A stretch of DNA of 64,000 nucleotides from Prosthecobacter sp. Lineage in GTDB: Bacteria > Verrucomicrobiota > Verrucomicrobiia > Verrucomicrobiales > Verrucomicrobiaceae. Below the pieces are notes generated by a model. That model worked only from the letters and a program-made list of their open reading frames with translations. It searched no databases and was not told the origin of the DNA. The stretch is from the NCBI RefSeq assembly GCF_034366625.1, contig NZ_JAXMIH010000014.1:186001-250000 (forward strand). The letters run 5' to 3'. The position numbers and the translations under genes are program-made. Shown here in pieces: positions 39,635 to 48,245 of this stretch (its first letter is position 1; each line of letters starts with the position of its first letter).

Positions 39635-39710
39635 CTGGAAGGAGGAAGCGGTTAATACTTGGCGAAGAGCATTCGGGTCATGGCGACGCATGAATGGTCA
39701 ATCGTTTCAT

Positions 39711-40526
39711 TCATATAGGAACTCTGTTCGGAGCGGTGAAAACCTCGTCAGCGACATTGCTTGTGCAACCCATCTCCACCAGACGACCCGTCCAGCCATT
39801 TGGCGTGGCTGTGGCTAGAACGAGACTCTCGCTGGTCGCGCCAGCTTGCGCGATGAGCGCGCCGGACTCATCCCAAATCGCGCTTCTTCCCGCCATCGGA
39901 TAGCCGCCCGTTGGCGATGCGTAATTCGCTATCACTGCCAAGAATCGATACTGGCGCGCATAACCGGACATCGCTGCTTCGGCTTCGGCGATCCCCTTTG
40001 GCGTGAAGGCCAAGCCAGCGGCATAGATGGTCGCGTTCTGTTGGCTGGCATCCGCCGCGTGCCTTGGATTGCTGATGTCCGCACAGATGGCGATGCCAAC
40101 AGCTCTGCCGTGACAGTGACAGACGACCACATCGTCCGATGGAATGAAGTGCTGCTCTTCGCCTGGATGGAGAAAGCGCTTTCGATAAACCTCGACCGGC
40201 AGTTGTGGCCTGATGATGAACGCCCCGATGTAGGGTTTGACCTCATCCGAACGAACGGGGCACCCGGCGATGATCGTCACGCTCAGTTTGTCCGACAGTT
40301 CCTGCAACGGGGCGAGATGGGCGTCGCGTGCATCGAGCGCCAGTTCGGCGGCCACCGTCGGTTCGTAGCCTGTCAGCGAGAGTTCCGGGAACACAACCAC
40401 CTTCGCATGATGTCCGGCCGCGCGAACGACGAATTCAGCATGCCGTCGAACGTTTTGGGCGATGTCGCCCTTCACGGAACTCGATTGTGCGGCGGCTATC
40501 GTGAACTCGTGGATGTTCGTGCTCAT
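39711..40526 (-). CDS. Carbon-nitrogen hydrolase (nitrilase superfamily)
   Basis: 271 residues. The catalytic triad of the nitrilase superfamily is visible: Glu48 (VVVFPELSLTGYE), Lys116 (VYRKRFLHPGEE) and Cys148 (GIAICADISNP). The order and spacing match amidase-type members (about 270 residues). It hydrolyses an amide or nitrile; the substrate is not known. It overlaps the small membrane-protein gene by 4 bp, so the two are co-expressed. Confidence 0.9.
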   Translation of the reverse strand: MSTNIHEFTIAAAQSSSVKGDIAQNVRRHAEFVVRAAGHHAKVVVFPELSLTGYEPTVAAELALDARDAHLAPLQELSDKLSVTIIAGCPVRSDEVKPYIGAFIIRPQLPVEVYRKRFLHPGEEQHFIPSDDVVVCHCHGRAVGIAICADISNPRHAADASQQNATIYAAGLAFTPKGIAEAEAAMSGYARQYRFLAVIANYASPTGGYPMAGRSAIWDESGALIAQAGATSESLVLATATPNGWTGRLVEMGCTSNVADEVFTAPNRVPI

Positions 40527-40741
40527 TCTCGATGCGGGGGATCATCCGTGGTGTCCCCGATGGCTTTGGCCAGCATCTTGTTGGAAGCCAGCATGGGGCC
40601 GAGCAGCAACAGCGGAAGAATGACCGGCCACGGAAACTTGGTGGATGCGAGGGCGAAGTGCAGAACTGCTGGCAACACGATCGCCGCGAGCCAGCAAATC
40701 GTGTTGGTCTTCAGGAGCTTGGTCTTTTCGGCGTTTGTCAT
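40523..40741 (-). CDS. Small membrane protein
   Basis: 72 residues from ATG 40741; the upstream frame is open further but the start MTNAEKTKLLKTN is the most natural. Two hydrophobic stretches (TICWLAAIVLPAVLHFAL and WPVILPLLLLGPMLAS) predict two transmembrane helices, followed by a charged tail. It overlaps the nitrilase gene (ATGA) and would be translated first. No family is recognised. Confidence 0.65.
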   Translation of the reverse strand: MTNAEKTKLLKTNTICWLAAIVLPAVLHFALASTKFPWPVILPLLLLGPMLASNKMLAKAIGDTTDDPPHRE

Positions 40742-40851
40742 GGTGTGTTGGTTGGGTTGTGTCGTTGGAAGATGCACGTGATACCACCAACGAGCAGGGC
40801 GCTTGTTCTCCCCCGTTCTAACATGCAGAACGCCTGTTCTCACTTTTTTTA

Positions 40852-40943
40852 ATCAGATCGACACCCGGCTTGCCGGTCTTCACGGAAGCGTAGATCGCAT
40901 CAATGGCCTGCAGCAGACGCAGGGCCTGCTCCGGCCTGTTCAG
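40852..40943 (-). pseudogene. 3' remnant of a Gfo/Idh/MocA dehydrogenase gene
   Basis: On the minus strand it reads LNRPEQALRLLQAIDAIYASVKTGK, matching the end of the intact dehydrogenase at 42234-43313 (LNTPEQALRLMQVIDAVYAS and so on). The DNA is about 88% identical to 42233-42323 by eye, with one extra base just before the stop that shifts the frame. It is in the same orientation as the intact gene, 1.3 kb away, so genes 40940-42151 lie between a remnant and its relative. Confidence 0.8.
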
Positions 40944-41398
40944 ACATCAGCGTTGAGCGTGGCGGCGAGGTAGCCGTCGAAGTCTGGTGTTGCGCTCTGT
41001 TGCAAAACATGAGCAACCCACGCATCGCGCTCGAATGCCTGAAGGCGCAAGTCCCAGACACACGCCGACAGGCCGGTGGGCGTGACGTAAGTGAAGTCGT
41101 CGGGATGCGCCGTGGGAGAGACGAAGACATGGTGATGAAGCTCGTTCTCATCGGCCCAGAAATCGAGAAACACGAAGTTGGAGGTGCGGCCGTCGTGAAC
41201 GCCGAGGAAGCCGAGATGGTAGTGGCGAAGATCGGCACGCAATGAGCGAAGATGCTGCGATGCGATGCGCTGAGCCGCTGTCACCAACTCGGGACGCGGC
41301 TGCGGACGGGCATAGGCGATGCCGTAGAGCTTGATGCGCCAGTCGTCCACGCACCAGAGGTCGAGGAATCGGATGGGGCGTGGCTCATAAGGTGTCAT
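40940..41398 (-). CDS. Conserved hypothetical protein
   Basis: 152 residues, cytosolic (no signal peptide or membrane segment). It starts MTPYEPRPIRFLDLWCVDDWRIK and contains GFLGVHDGRTSNFVFLDFWADENELHHHVFVS and TGLSACVWDLRLQAFERDAWV. I do not recognise a family. Its ORF overlaps the start of the MmcQ/YjbR gene's end by 4 bp, so it is probably co-transcribed with it. The 3' end runs into the dehydrogenase remnant. Confidence 0.65.
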   Translation of the reverse strand: MTPYEPRPIRFLDLWCVDDWRIKLYGIAYARPQPRPELVTAAQRIASQHLRSLRADLRHYHLGFLGVHDGRTSNFVFLDFWADENELHHHVFVSPTAHPDDFTYVTPTGLSACVWDLRLQAFERDAWVAHVLQQSATPDFDGYLAATLNADV

Positions 41399-41781
41399 TC
41401 CGCCGTCCCTCCACCTTGGCTCCGTCCTTTGCGCCCAGTTGTTTTCTTTGGTGAACTCACCAAGCGCCAGGCCATGCTCAACAAATCAGAGAAGGCGGTC
41501 CGATCGATCCGCGACAGTCGCACGAGCACGATGGGATGGTTCGCGTAATGCTCCGTCAGGTAGTAAATGAGCGGCGCTGCCGCAATCAATCGGTCGCGCT
41601 GATCGCAATCGAGCCGAACGGCAATCGAGTTCGGCTCGGCTGAGCTGTGAAAAGCCGGGCATGCGAGGAGCTTCCCGCGCACCTTCCATGAGGGAGCGCC
41701 GTGAATAGTGCTCTCTACAACGTCCGGCAGCGTCAGGGCAATCTCCCGGACCACGTCAATGTCCAAGGTCTTCTTTGCCAT
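41395..41781 (-). CDS. MmcQ/YjbR family protein
   Basis: 128 residues matching the MmcQ/YjbR (CyaY-like fold) family: TLDIDVVREIALTLPDVVESTIHGAPSWKVRGKLLA, NSIAVRLDCDQRDRLI, YLTEHYANHPIVLVRL and LLSMAWRLVSSPKK. The family has a DNA-binding-like fold but no settled biochemical role. It overlaps the next gene by 4 bp. Confidence 0.85.
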   Translation of the reverse strand: MAKKTLDIDVVREIALTLPDVVESTIHGAPSWKVRGKLLACPAFHSSAEPNSIAVRLDCDQRDRLIAAAPLIYYLTEHYANHPIVLVRLSRIDRTAFSDLLSMAWRLVSSPKKTTGRKGRSQGGGTAE

Positions 41782-41797
41782 AACGTGTCAGGCCTCG

Positions 41798-42151
41798 CTA
41801 TTTGAGATGAGTCACCACATTGATGACCACGCCATTGGGGTCTGCCACGAAGAAGCGGCGAACACCCCACGGTTCGTTCGTCAACGGGTAAACAATGGGC
41901 AGGCCAAGCGCGACGGCTTTGACATGCACGGCGTCAACGTCTTCAACCTCAATGGAGATATTCGGATTGGGGACAGCCGATGCAGACGGCTGCATCAGTG
42001 TGATCTGAGCCGTCGGATTGCCGGGGGATACAAACGTCAAGATCCAACCCATGTCCATGGCCAGATCCAAGCCAAGAAAGTCCGCATAGAACTTCCGGCT
42101 GTCATCCATTCGCTCCGACGTAATGTCGGGCACGATTCTCTTTATGCTCAT
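41798..42151 (-). CDS. VOC-family (glyoxalase/bleomycin-resistance-like) protein
   Basis: 117 residues. The betaalphabetabetabeta repeat of VOC proteins is seen in VPDITSERMDDSRKFYADFLGLDLAMDMGWILTFVSPG, SIEVEDVDAVHVKAVALGLPIVYPLTNEPWGVRRFFVADPNGVVINVV. It may bind or modify a small toxic compound. It lies 16 bp after the MmcQ/YjbR gene in genomic order. Confidence 0.85.
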   Translation of the reverse strand: MSIKRIVPDITSERMDDSRKFYADFLGLDLAMDMGWILTFVSPGNPTAQITLMQPSASAVPNPNISIEVEDVDAVHVKAVALGLPIVYPLTNEPWGVRRFFVADPNGVVINVVTHLK

Positions 42152-42192
42152 AAGCTTTTGGGGTTATGACTGCGCCGAATGAAGTCTTGTTA

Positions 42193-42218
42193 CCTCCGAT
42201 GCCCTTCGGCATCGGAGG
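42193..42218 (-). terminator. Hairpin, probable terminator of the Gfo/Idh/MocA gene
   Basis: A perfect 11-bp stem CCTCCGATGCC/GGCATCGGAGG with a 4-base loop, 15 bp after the stop of the gene ending at 42234. There is no T run on the minus strand, so the terminator is less certain than the stem. Confidence 0.5.
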
Positions 42219-42233
42219 CAGAAATGCCCTTGA

Positions 42234-43313
42234 TCAAATCGACACCGGCTTGCCGGTCTTCGCGGAGGCGTAAACCGCGTCGATGACCTGCATCAGGCGC
42301 AGGGCTTGCTCCGGCGTGTTCAGAGGAGCGGCTTTGCCATCAAGGAATTCGATGAAATTCGCGGCGGAGCCGATGCGGCCCATGTCTTCGCATGCTGGCG
42401 TGGTGATGCTGCGGTTCACACTGTGGCCGTTTTCCTGGACATAGAGTTCGCAGGTGTCGATGGCGGTGTTGTCGAATCCGTCGATGCCAAAGAGGCGTTC
42501 CACTCTGCCACCAGCCTTCGTGCCCTGGAAGACCACGGAGACCTCCTCGCGCTTCACCATTTCAGCCCAGGAGACCTGGAGACTCAGCACCTGGCCGGTC
42601 TTGAAGGTCACGAAACCATGCGCCGAATTTTCCACATCAGTCGTGCCGCCCACGCGGTCGGGAATGCCCCACGGGCCTTTGAATTGCTTGTCGGTGATGA
42701 AATCCGAGAAGGTCTGGCCCAGCGCGTGCGCAGGTTCGGGATAGCCCATGAAATACATCGCGAGGTCCACCATGTGCAGCAGATCAATGAGTGAACCGCC
42801 GCCAGCGAGTTCCTTGGTGGTGAACCAGCCGCCGAAGCCCGGGATGCCCGTGCGGCGAATCCATTTGGCCTGCGCCGAATTGATGGTACCGGCCACGCCT
42901 TGGTTGATGTAGGTCATCATGGCCTGCGATTCAGGCCGGGCGCGGTTGTTGAAGTTGAAGAGCACCTGCTTTTTGGCTTTTTTGGCGGCAACGATGATCT
43001 CCTTCACCTCGTCCGCGCTCAGCGCTGGTGGTTTTTCACAGAAGACGTGCTTACCGGCTTCGAGACACTGGATCGTCAGGGACTTGTGAAATTTGTTGGG
43101 AACGATCACGCTCACGGCGTCGATCTCCGGATTTCCCAGCAAGGCATCCACGGTGTCATAGGGGGTGGTGATGCCCCACTTCGCCGCAGCCTTGGCAGCA
43201 GCCCCGAGAGCCGGATCGGCCACGGCCAGGATCTCCGCTCCCGCCTGGCGGAACCCCGCCGTGTGATACTGCAACATGCCGCCAGCTCCGATGACTCCTA
43301 CTTTGATGGACAT
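42234..43313 (-). CDS. Gfo/Idh/MocA family oxidoreductase
   Basis: 359 residues. The nucleotide-binding motif is KVGVIGAGGMLQYHTAGFRQAG, the family Lys is in GKHVFCEKPPALSADEV, and the C-terminal domain includes NFNNRARPESQAMMTYI, RRTGIPGFGGWFTTKELAGGGSLIDLLHMVDLAMYFMG with the active-site Asp/His positions, and SLIDLLHM. Its 3' end has a degenerate relative at 40852. It precedes otsB in genomic order, but they are on one strand with 141 bp between, and no functional tie to trehalose is evident. The substrate is probably a sugar or inositol. Confidence 0.92.
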   Translation of the reverse strand: MSIKVGVIGAGGMLQYHTAGFRQAGAEILAVADPALGAAAKAAAKWGITTPYDTVDALLGNPEIDAVSVIVPNKFHKSLTIQCLEAGKHVFCEKPPALSADEVKEIIVAAKKAKKQVLFNFNNRARPESQAMMTYINQGVAGTINSAQAKWIRRTGIPGFGGWFTTKELAGGGSLIDLLHMVDLAMYFMGYPEPAHALGQTFSDFITDKQFKGPWGIPDRVGGTTDVENSAHGFVTFKTGQVLSLQVSWAEMVKREEVSVVFQGTKAGGRVERLFGIDGFDNTAIDTCELYVQENGHSVNRSITTPACEDMGRIGSAANFIEFLDGKAAPLNTPEQALRLMQVIDAVYASAKTGKPVSI

Positions 43314-43454
43314 AAAGGTGTGTGTTTAAGGTGGTTGATAAATTTTGAACGACGGGCGCGAGAATGTCGATTGAGCACAGCCGAGTCAAGGCTTGAAAAC
43401 AGGGGTGGTGAATCTACGACAATCAAGGGATCAACTTGATGCGACGCAGCGGCA

Positions 43455-44261
43455 TCAGGCGAACGCGTTTCCGAACCGCGCCGCAGTCCTCACCGTCGCC
43501 ATCCAGTCCAACAAAGCCGCGCTGTCGCTCGGATCATGCAACCTGACACGGGCGGCTGAACCCAGGCCGTCACCGACAATGAACGTCCAGCCGCCCGGCA
43601 GTTCGCGAAACGCGTCGAGATCTGACGCGTCATCGCCCATGAAGGCGGTGGTGCCTGCGGTCACGCAACACTGCTCCATGAACCGGCGCAGCGCGGTTCC
43701 TTTGTCCCAGTCAATGGCGGGGCGGATCTCCCAGATGCGTTTGGCGGGCCGCACGACCAAGGGCGCGACAGCCTGCACGGCTGATTTCACCAGATGCTGC
43801 ACCTCGGCGTGGCAGGATTCAGCCGCCTGCCGGTAGTGGACGGAGAGGGTCAGATGTTTATCCTCAATCCACACGCCGGGGAGGTGCGCCAAGACGGGAG
43901 AAAGCTCTGCCAGCACTTCGCGCAGGGCTGGCCCGGCGGCAGCGGCACCGGGAGCCAGAACCGTTGTGCCATCGGACCCTGACATCTCCAGCCCGTGATT
44001 GCCCGCATAGAGCACGCCGGCCAGATCAAGCCGCTGCTGCACATCCGCCAGGGAGCGGCCAGAGATCACGGCGAGAGTGACGCCCGGCTGCGAGACGAGG
44101 CGCTGCAGGATGGTCTTGGTGGAAGCCGGGAGACGCACTTCATCCGCATGAGACGCCAAGGGTGCGAGCGTGCCATCGAAGTCGCAGCCGATCAGAATCC
44201 GCAGACTGGCAAGCAGCCACTCTCGCAAGGCGTCGCGTTGTTCAGTCCAGTGAGGTGACAT
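43455..44261 (-). CDS. otsB: Trehalose-6-phosphate phosphatase
   Basis: 268 residues of the HAD superfamily. The DxD nucleophile motif is IGCDFDGTLAPL (Asp27/Asp29), motif II is VISGRSL, the cap strands follow, and the C-terminal motif is TAFMGDDASDLDAF. GxxxxRP-type residues characteristic of OtsB are present (WEIRPAIDWDKGTAL). It dephosphorylates trehalose 6-phosphate to trehalose. Its start codon lies 20 bp inside the otsA gene, so the two are translationally coupled. Confidence 0.93.
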   Translation of the reverse strand: MSPHWTEQRDALREWLLASLRILIGCDFDGTLAPLASHADEVRLPASTKTILQRLVSQPGVTLAVISGRSLADVQQRLDLAGVLYAGNHGLEMSGSDGTTVLAPGAAAAGPALREVLAELSPVLAHLPGVWIEDKHLTLSVHYRQAAESCHAEVQHLVKSAVQAVAPLVVRPAKRIWEIRPAIDWDKGTALRRFMEQCCVTAGTTAFMGDDASDLDAFRELPGGWTFIVGDGLGSAARVRLHDPSDSAALLDWMATVRTAARFGNAFA

Positions 44262-45768
44262 CGTTCAGGGCGGTCTCGGGAATGTCGAGTTTCATGAGCT
44301 GCGAGAGGATGCTGCCAGCCCAGCGATAGACATTGTTGTGGGCCACCTTCTCGCGCATGGCCTTCATGCGGCGCTCGCGCTCCTCCGGTTCCATGGTGAG
44401 CGCCTGATGAATGGCCTGGGTCGTCTCATGAATGGCAAAGGGGTTCACTCCCAGCGAGGTGTCCAGCTCGCGAAAGGCGCCGGTGAACTTGCTCAAGATG
44501 AGGACGCCGTCGTTGTCAGTTCGGCTCGCGACAAACTCCTTGGCCACGAGGTTCATGCCGTCGTGCAGCGAGTTCACAATGAAAAAGCGGCACAGCCGGT
44601 GCAGCGCCACCATGTCCGCCGCGCCATACTGCTGTTTCAGAAACACCACCGGCTGCCAGCCCAGGCGGCCCCAACGCCAGTTGATGTGATCAACGAGGCC
44701 CTCGATCTCATCCTCCTCCGCCTGATACTCCGGCAGATGCGAGCGGCTGGGGGCGGCGATCTGCACAAAGGAAAATTTCGCGCGCCACTCGGGATACGTC
44801 TCGATGAAGTAGTCCAGCGCGCGCAGCCGGTCAGGAATGCCCTTCGTATAGTCGAGCCGTTCAATGCCCGCACCCAGCAGACGGTCGCCCAGACGGAGTT
44901 TCCGGCGCCATTTTGCCATGGCGGCTTCAACCTCGGGGCTGGCCACCTGCGACGCAGCGGCCTCGAAATCGATGCTGATCGGGAATGGACACACGCTCGT
45001 GATGTGACCACCACGGGTGATCTGCCAGCGTTCGCGGTCCACCATCGCTTCGAGCGAGCGGTCCACGGTCTCAAAAAAGTTCTGGCAGTGATTTCGGATG
45101 TGGAAACCTAACAGATCGTTGCCCAGCATGCCATCCACCAGCTCCTGCGACCAAGGGCAGGTGCGAAACATCTCGGGGTTCGGCCAGGGAATGTGCCAGA
45201 ACTGTGCGACGACAAGATTTTCGCCGCCCATCTCCTTCACCATGCGCGGCAGCAGGCAAAAATGGTAGTCCTGGATGAAGATGATGGCGGGGCCTGCGCC
45301 CGCCTCTTCGATCACCGCTTTGGCAAACAACCGATTTACTTCCTGATAGCTCTCCCAGTTTGCAATTCTGAAGATGGGACGCTTGAAAGCGATGTGGCAC
45401 AGCGGCCACAGCCCTTCATTGGCAAAACCATAGTAGTAGCCTTCCTCCTGCTCCGGTGTCAGCCACACACGACGCAGCGTGTAGCTCGGATTCTGGGGTG
45501 GCACGGCCAGGCGGTCATGCTCATCCACGGTGTCGCGGTCGGCATTGCCCGCGCCGTGGGCGATCCAGGTGCCCTTGGTGGCGGCCAGGATGGGACGCAG
45601 GGCCGTGGCCAGACCGCCGGTGGTTTCGACACACTCAAGATCACCGCCGTCCCCATAACGGTGCATATGCGGCTCACGATTGGAAACCACGATGAACTTT
45701 ACGCCGCCGAGACGTGTCTGGATCAGTTCACGCAGCAGTTCCTTGGTCCAAGTTCGGCTGGATATCAT
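44242..45768 (-). CDS. otsA: Trehalose-6-phosphate synthase
   Basis: 508 residues, GT20 family. Signatures are FIVVSNREPHMHRY at the start of the catalytic fold, QDYHFCLLPRMV, LLGFHIRNHCQNF, GIERLDYTKGIPDRL (nucleotide-sugar loop), FVQIAAPSRS and NSLHDGMNLVAKEFVA. A roughly 22-residue N-terminal extension precedes the Rossmann start. It makes trehalose 6-phosphate from UDP-glucose and glucose 6-phosphate and overlaps otsB by 20 bp. It is divergent from the trehalase gene 77 bp away. Trehalose is expected to serve as osmolyte and reserve. Confidence 0.94.
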   Translation of the reverse strand: MISSRTWTKELLRELIQTRLGGVKFIVVSNREPHMHRYGDGGDLECVETTGGLATALRPILAATKGTWIAHGAGNADRDTVDEHDRLAVPPQNPSYTLRRVWLTPEQEEGYYYGFANEGLWPLCHIAFKRPIFRIANWESYQEVNRLFAKAVIEEAGAGPAIIFIQDYHFCLLPRMVKEMGGENLVVAQFWHIPWPNPEMFRTCPWSQELVDGMLGNDLLGFHIRNHCQNFFETVDRSLEAMVDRERWQITRGGHITSVCPFPISIDFEAAASQVASPEVEAAMAKWRRKLRLGDRLLGAGIERLDYTKGIPDRLRALDYFIETYPEWRAKFSFVQIAAPSRSHLPEYQAEEDEIEGLVDHINWRWGRLGWQPVVFLKQQYGAADMVALHRLCRFFIVNSLHDGMNLVAKEFVASRTDNDGVLILSKFTGAFRELDTSLGVNPFAIHETTQAIHQALTMEPEERERRMKAMREKVAHNNVYRWAGSILSQLMKLDIPETALNDVTSLD

Positions 45769-45781
45769 GGTGCGGCCCAGG

Positions 45782-45810
45782 TTGACTGGTGGAAGGATTT
45801 TTGTTGAAAT
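45782..45810 (+). promoter_or_regulatory. Possible sigma-70-type promoter for the trehalase gene
   Basis: TTGACT at 45782-45787, 17 bases, then TGAAAT at 45805-45810, 35 bp before the trehalase ATG. The -10 box is only a partial match, so the assignment is tentative. Confidence 0.35.
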
Positions 45811-45845
45811 TCACATCTGTCATCTGCTTGTGAATCGTTCATAGG

Positions 45846-47486
45846 ATGAAACGTCCGCCACATGGCAAAGGGCGGCATAAAAACCTTCAGGCCGGCACAC
45901 GCGTGAACAAGGAAGAACAACCATTCCCCTACACGGGTGACATCGCCCGGCTCGTGCATCACATCCAGTCGGAATGGCACGGCCTGAGCCGCGGGCTGCG
46001 CCAGGTGGCGCAGGCGATTTGCGATGTGAAACTTGGAGCGGAGCATGCATACACCTGCCCGATCTACATCTCGCCTTCCGAAGATCTCCCGCGCGTGCAG
46101 CGCATCTTTGAAAAATCGCTTGGCGACGATCAGATGACCACGCTTCGGCTCAAGGTGCTGCCGCCTGATCCTGCGCGCATCGAGGAACACGGCCTGCTGT
46201 TCCTGCCGGGACGCTATGTCGTGCCCGGCGGTCGTTTTAACGAAATGTACGGCTGGGACAGCTACTTCATGGCGCTTGGCCTGCTGCGGCAGGGACGCGT
46301 GCCCATGGCGCGGGCGATCGCGGATCAGTGCCTGTATCAAGTCGAGCACTACGGCACCGTCCTCACGGCCAACCGCACCTACTATCTCACGCGCTCACAT
46401 CCGCCACTGCTGGGGCGGCTGGTGCTCGCGGTGTATCGCGCCACCGGTGATCTCACCTGGCTGCGACGCGCGCTGCCGCTGTTGGAAAAGTTTTACTACT
46501 ATTGGACGGTGCCGCCACACCTCGTGTCTGGCCTCAATCTTTCCCGCTACTATGATTTTGCCCGCGGACCTGCACCGGAGGTGGAACGGGGCGAAGTCGA
46601 TGAGCACGGCCGCAATCACTATGAGCGGTTGCGCATGAATCTCGCCGCAGGCGGTGAGTATGTGCAGGACGCCAGTGCCTTTCTCGATCCCGTGACCGGC
46701 ATGCTAACCGCCCATGCGTACCACTCGGACCGCAGCATGCGCGAGTCAGGTTTTGACGTGAGCGGCCGTTTTGGTTTCGCGAATCTCGACGTGCTCGACA
46801 TCCTGCCCGTCTGCCTCAACACACTGCTCTGGCGGCTGGAGGTCGATATTGCCAAAGTTCGTGCGTTTCTCGACGCCACCACCGAGCTCGACGTCTGGCA
46901 TGATCGCGCCAGTCAGCGCGCCGCAGCCATCAACGAACGTTTCTGGGACGAGGAAGCGGGCTTGTTCTTTGATTATGACGGACGGGCAGGCCGTCGCCGT
47001 TCGTATCCGTTTGCCACCACGTTCTGGCCAATGTGGGCCGGGCTGGCGAGCAGGGAGCAGGCGGCGCGCATCGTTGCGAGTCTGCCGGAATTCGAAGCCG
47101 CCGGCGGCCTGCTCACCAGCCTGCACCTCAGCGGCTGTCAGTGGGACAAGCCCTTTGGCTGGGCGCCACTGAACTACATGGCCGTCATGGGGCTGCACCG
47201 GTATGGCTATCGCAACGAGGCACGGCGAATCGCGCGGCGTTTTGTGACACTGGTGACTTCCGAGTTCTGCCGCACCGGCTTGTTGTTTGAGAAGTATGAT
47301 GTTGAGAACATGACCAGCGATGTGGAGGGCAAGATCCAGTTCGGCTATCCCACCAATGAAACTGGTTTTGGCTGGACCAATGCCTGCACGATGGAGTTGC
47401 TCGATTATCTGGGCTGTCTGGGCGATCTCGATACAGAGCAGACCTTCACCGCGAGGATTCAACTGCCACCGCAGGCACCGAAGTAG
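45846..47486 (+). CDS. Trehalase, GH37-type, cytoplasmic
   Basis: 546 residues without a signal peptide, so probably cytoplasmic. The two GH37 signatures are present: PGGRFNEMYGWDSY at 127-140 and QWDKPFGWAP at 432-441. The active-site regions follow: acid in MRESGFDVSGRF and a Glu-bearing YPTNETGFGWTNA near 500. It hydrolyses trehalose to two glucose units. The opposing otsA-otsB pair makes the sugar, so turnover of trehalose can be controlled from one intergenic region. Confidence 0.93.
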   Translation: MKRPPHGKGRHKNLQAGTRVNKEEQPFPYTGDIARLVHHIQSEWHGLSRGLRQVAQAICDVKLGAEHAYTCPIYISPSEDLPRVQRIFEKSLGDDQMTTLRLKVLPPDPARIEEHGLLFLPGRYVVPGGRFNEMYGWDSYFMALGLLRQGRVPMARAIADQCLYQVEHYGTVLTANRTYYLTRSHPPLLGRLVLAVYRATGDLTWLRRALPLLEKFYYYWTVPPHLVSGLNLSRYYDFARGPAPEVERGEVDEHGRNHYERLRMNLAAGGEYVQDASAFLDPVTGMLTAHAYHSDRSMRESGFDVSGRFGFANLDVLDILPVCLNTLLWRLEVDIAKVRAFLDATTELDVWHDRASQRAAAINERFWDEEAGLFFDYDGRAGRRRSYPFATTFWPMWAGLASREQAARIVASLPEFEAAGGLLTSLHLSGCQWDKPFGWAPLNYMAVMGLHRYGYRNEARRIARRFVTLVTSEFCRTGLLFEKYDVENMTSDVEGKIQFGYPTNETGFGWTNACTMELLDYLGCLGDLDTEQTFTARIQLPPQAPK

Positions 47487-47672
47487 CCCAGGCAGTTTCG
47501 TGACATGAAGCAACGGTAAAGACGCCTTGAGGGAGATGCGCGCCTTGCCTCGCGACTCTCTCCCTGTAGGCGGCCTGCGGCGACCCGTGGCGCTGCACCC
47601 GGCTCGTCATTCGGATTTCGACATTCGTCATTTCAAAGCTTCTATTCCTGCCGAATCCCCGTTTCTTGTCCC

Positions 47673-48164
47673 ATGCCCGTCATCACTCGCCCAGCCTCCG
47701 CAGCCGATCTCGACGCCATCAACGCGATCTACAATCACTACGTCGAGCACAGCACCTGCACCTACCAAACCGTGCCCAGCACCGCGCAGGAACGCCTCGT
47801 CTGGTTTGACGCGCACGGACCCGAGCATCCCGTGATCGTCGCCGAGGAAAACGGCCAGATCATCGGCTGGGGATCGCTCAGCCGCTTTCATCCACGTGAG
47901 GCCTACTGCCACAGCGTCGAAGACTCGGTTTATCTGCATCACGAGCATCGGGGCAAAGGCCTCGGCTCTCTCTTGCTCGCCGAACTGCTGCGTCTGGCGA
48001 AGGAAATCGGCCACCACACCGTCCTTGGAGGCGCTGATTCAGAACAAACCGCCAGCATCGCCCTCCACGTCAAATTTGGCTTCGAACAAGTCTCCCGTCT
48101 CAAGGAAGTCGGCTACAAGCACGGCCGCTGGCTCGATGTGATCTGGATGCAGAAGATGCTTTAG
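47673..48164 (+). CDS. GNAT acetyltransferase (phosphinothricin acetyltransferase-like)
   Basis: 163 residues. The Pat-family start TRPASAADLDAINAIYNHYVEHSTCTYQT, the AENGQIIGWGSLSRFHPREAY strand, VEDSVYLHHEHRGKGLGSLLLAELLRLA (acetyl-CoA loop) and GFEQVSRLKEVGYKHGRWLDVIWMQKML are conserved in the family of phosphinothricin/methionine-sulfone N-acetyltransferases. It stands alone between the trehalase gene and the DUF1501 gene. Confidence 0.9.
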   Translation: MPVITRPASAADLDAINAIYNHYVEHSTCTYQTVPSTAQERLVWFDAHGPEHPVIVAEENGQIIGWGSLSRFHPREAYCHSVEDSVYLHHEHRGKGLGSLLLAELLRLAKEIGHHTVLGGADSEQTASIALHVKFGFEQVSRLKEVGYKHGRWLDVIWMQKML

Positions 48165-48245
48165 CGGATGGGGCCGGCTTTGGGACAGCATTGACGTTTG
48201 CTACCCAACCCGCTAGAACCGACCCACATCCAACGTCTTCACGCC

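Noticed and set aside
42193-42218. Perfect hairpin read as half of an attC site
   Set aside because: Neither RYYYAAC nor GTTRRRY is found at its ends; a terminator explains it better.
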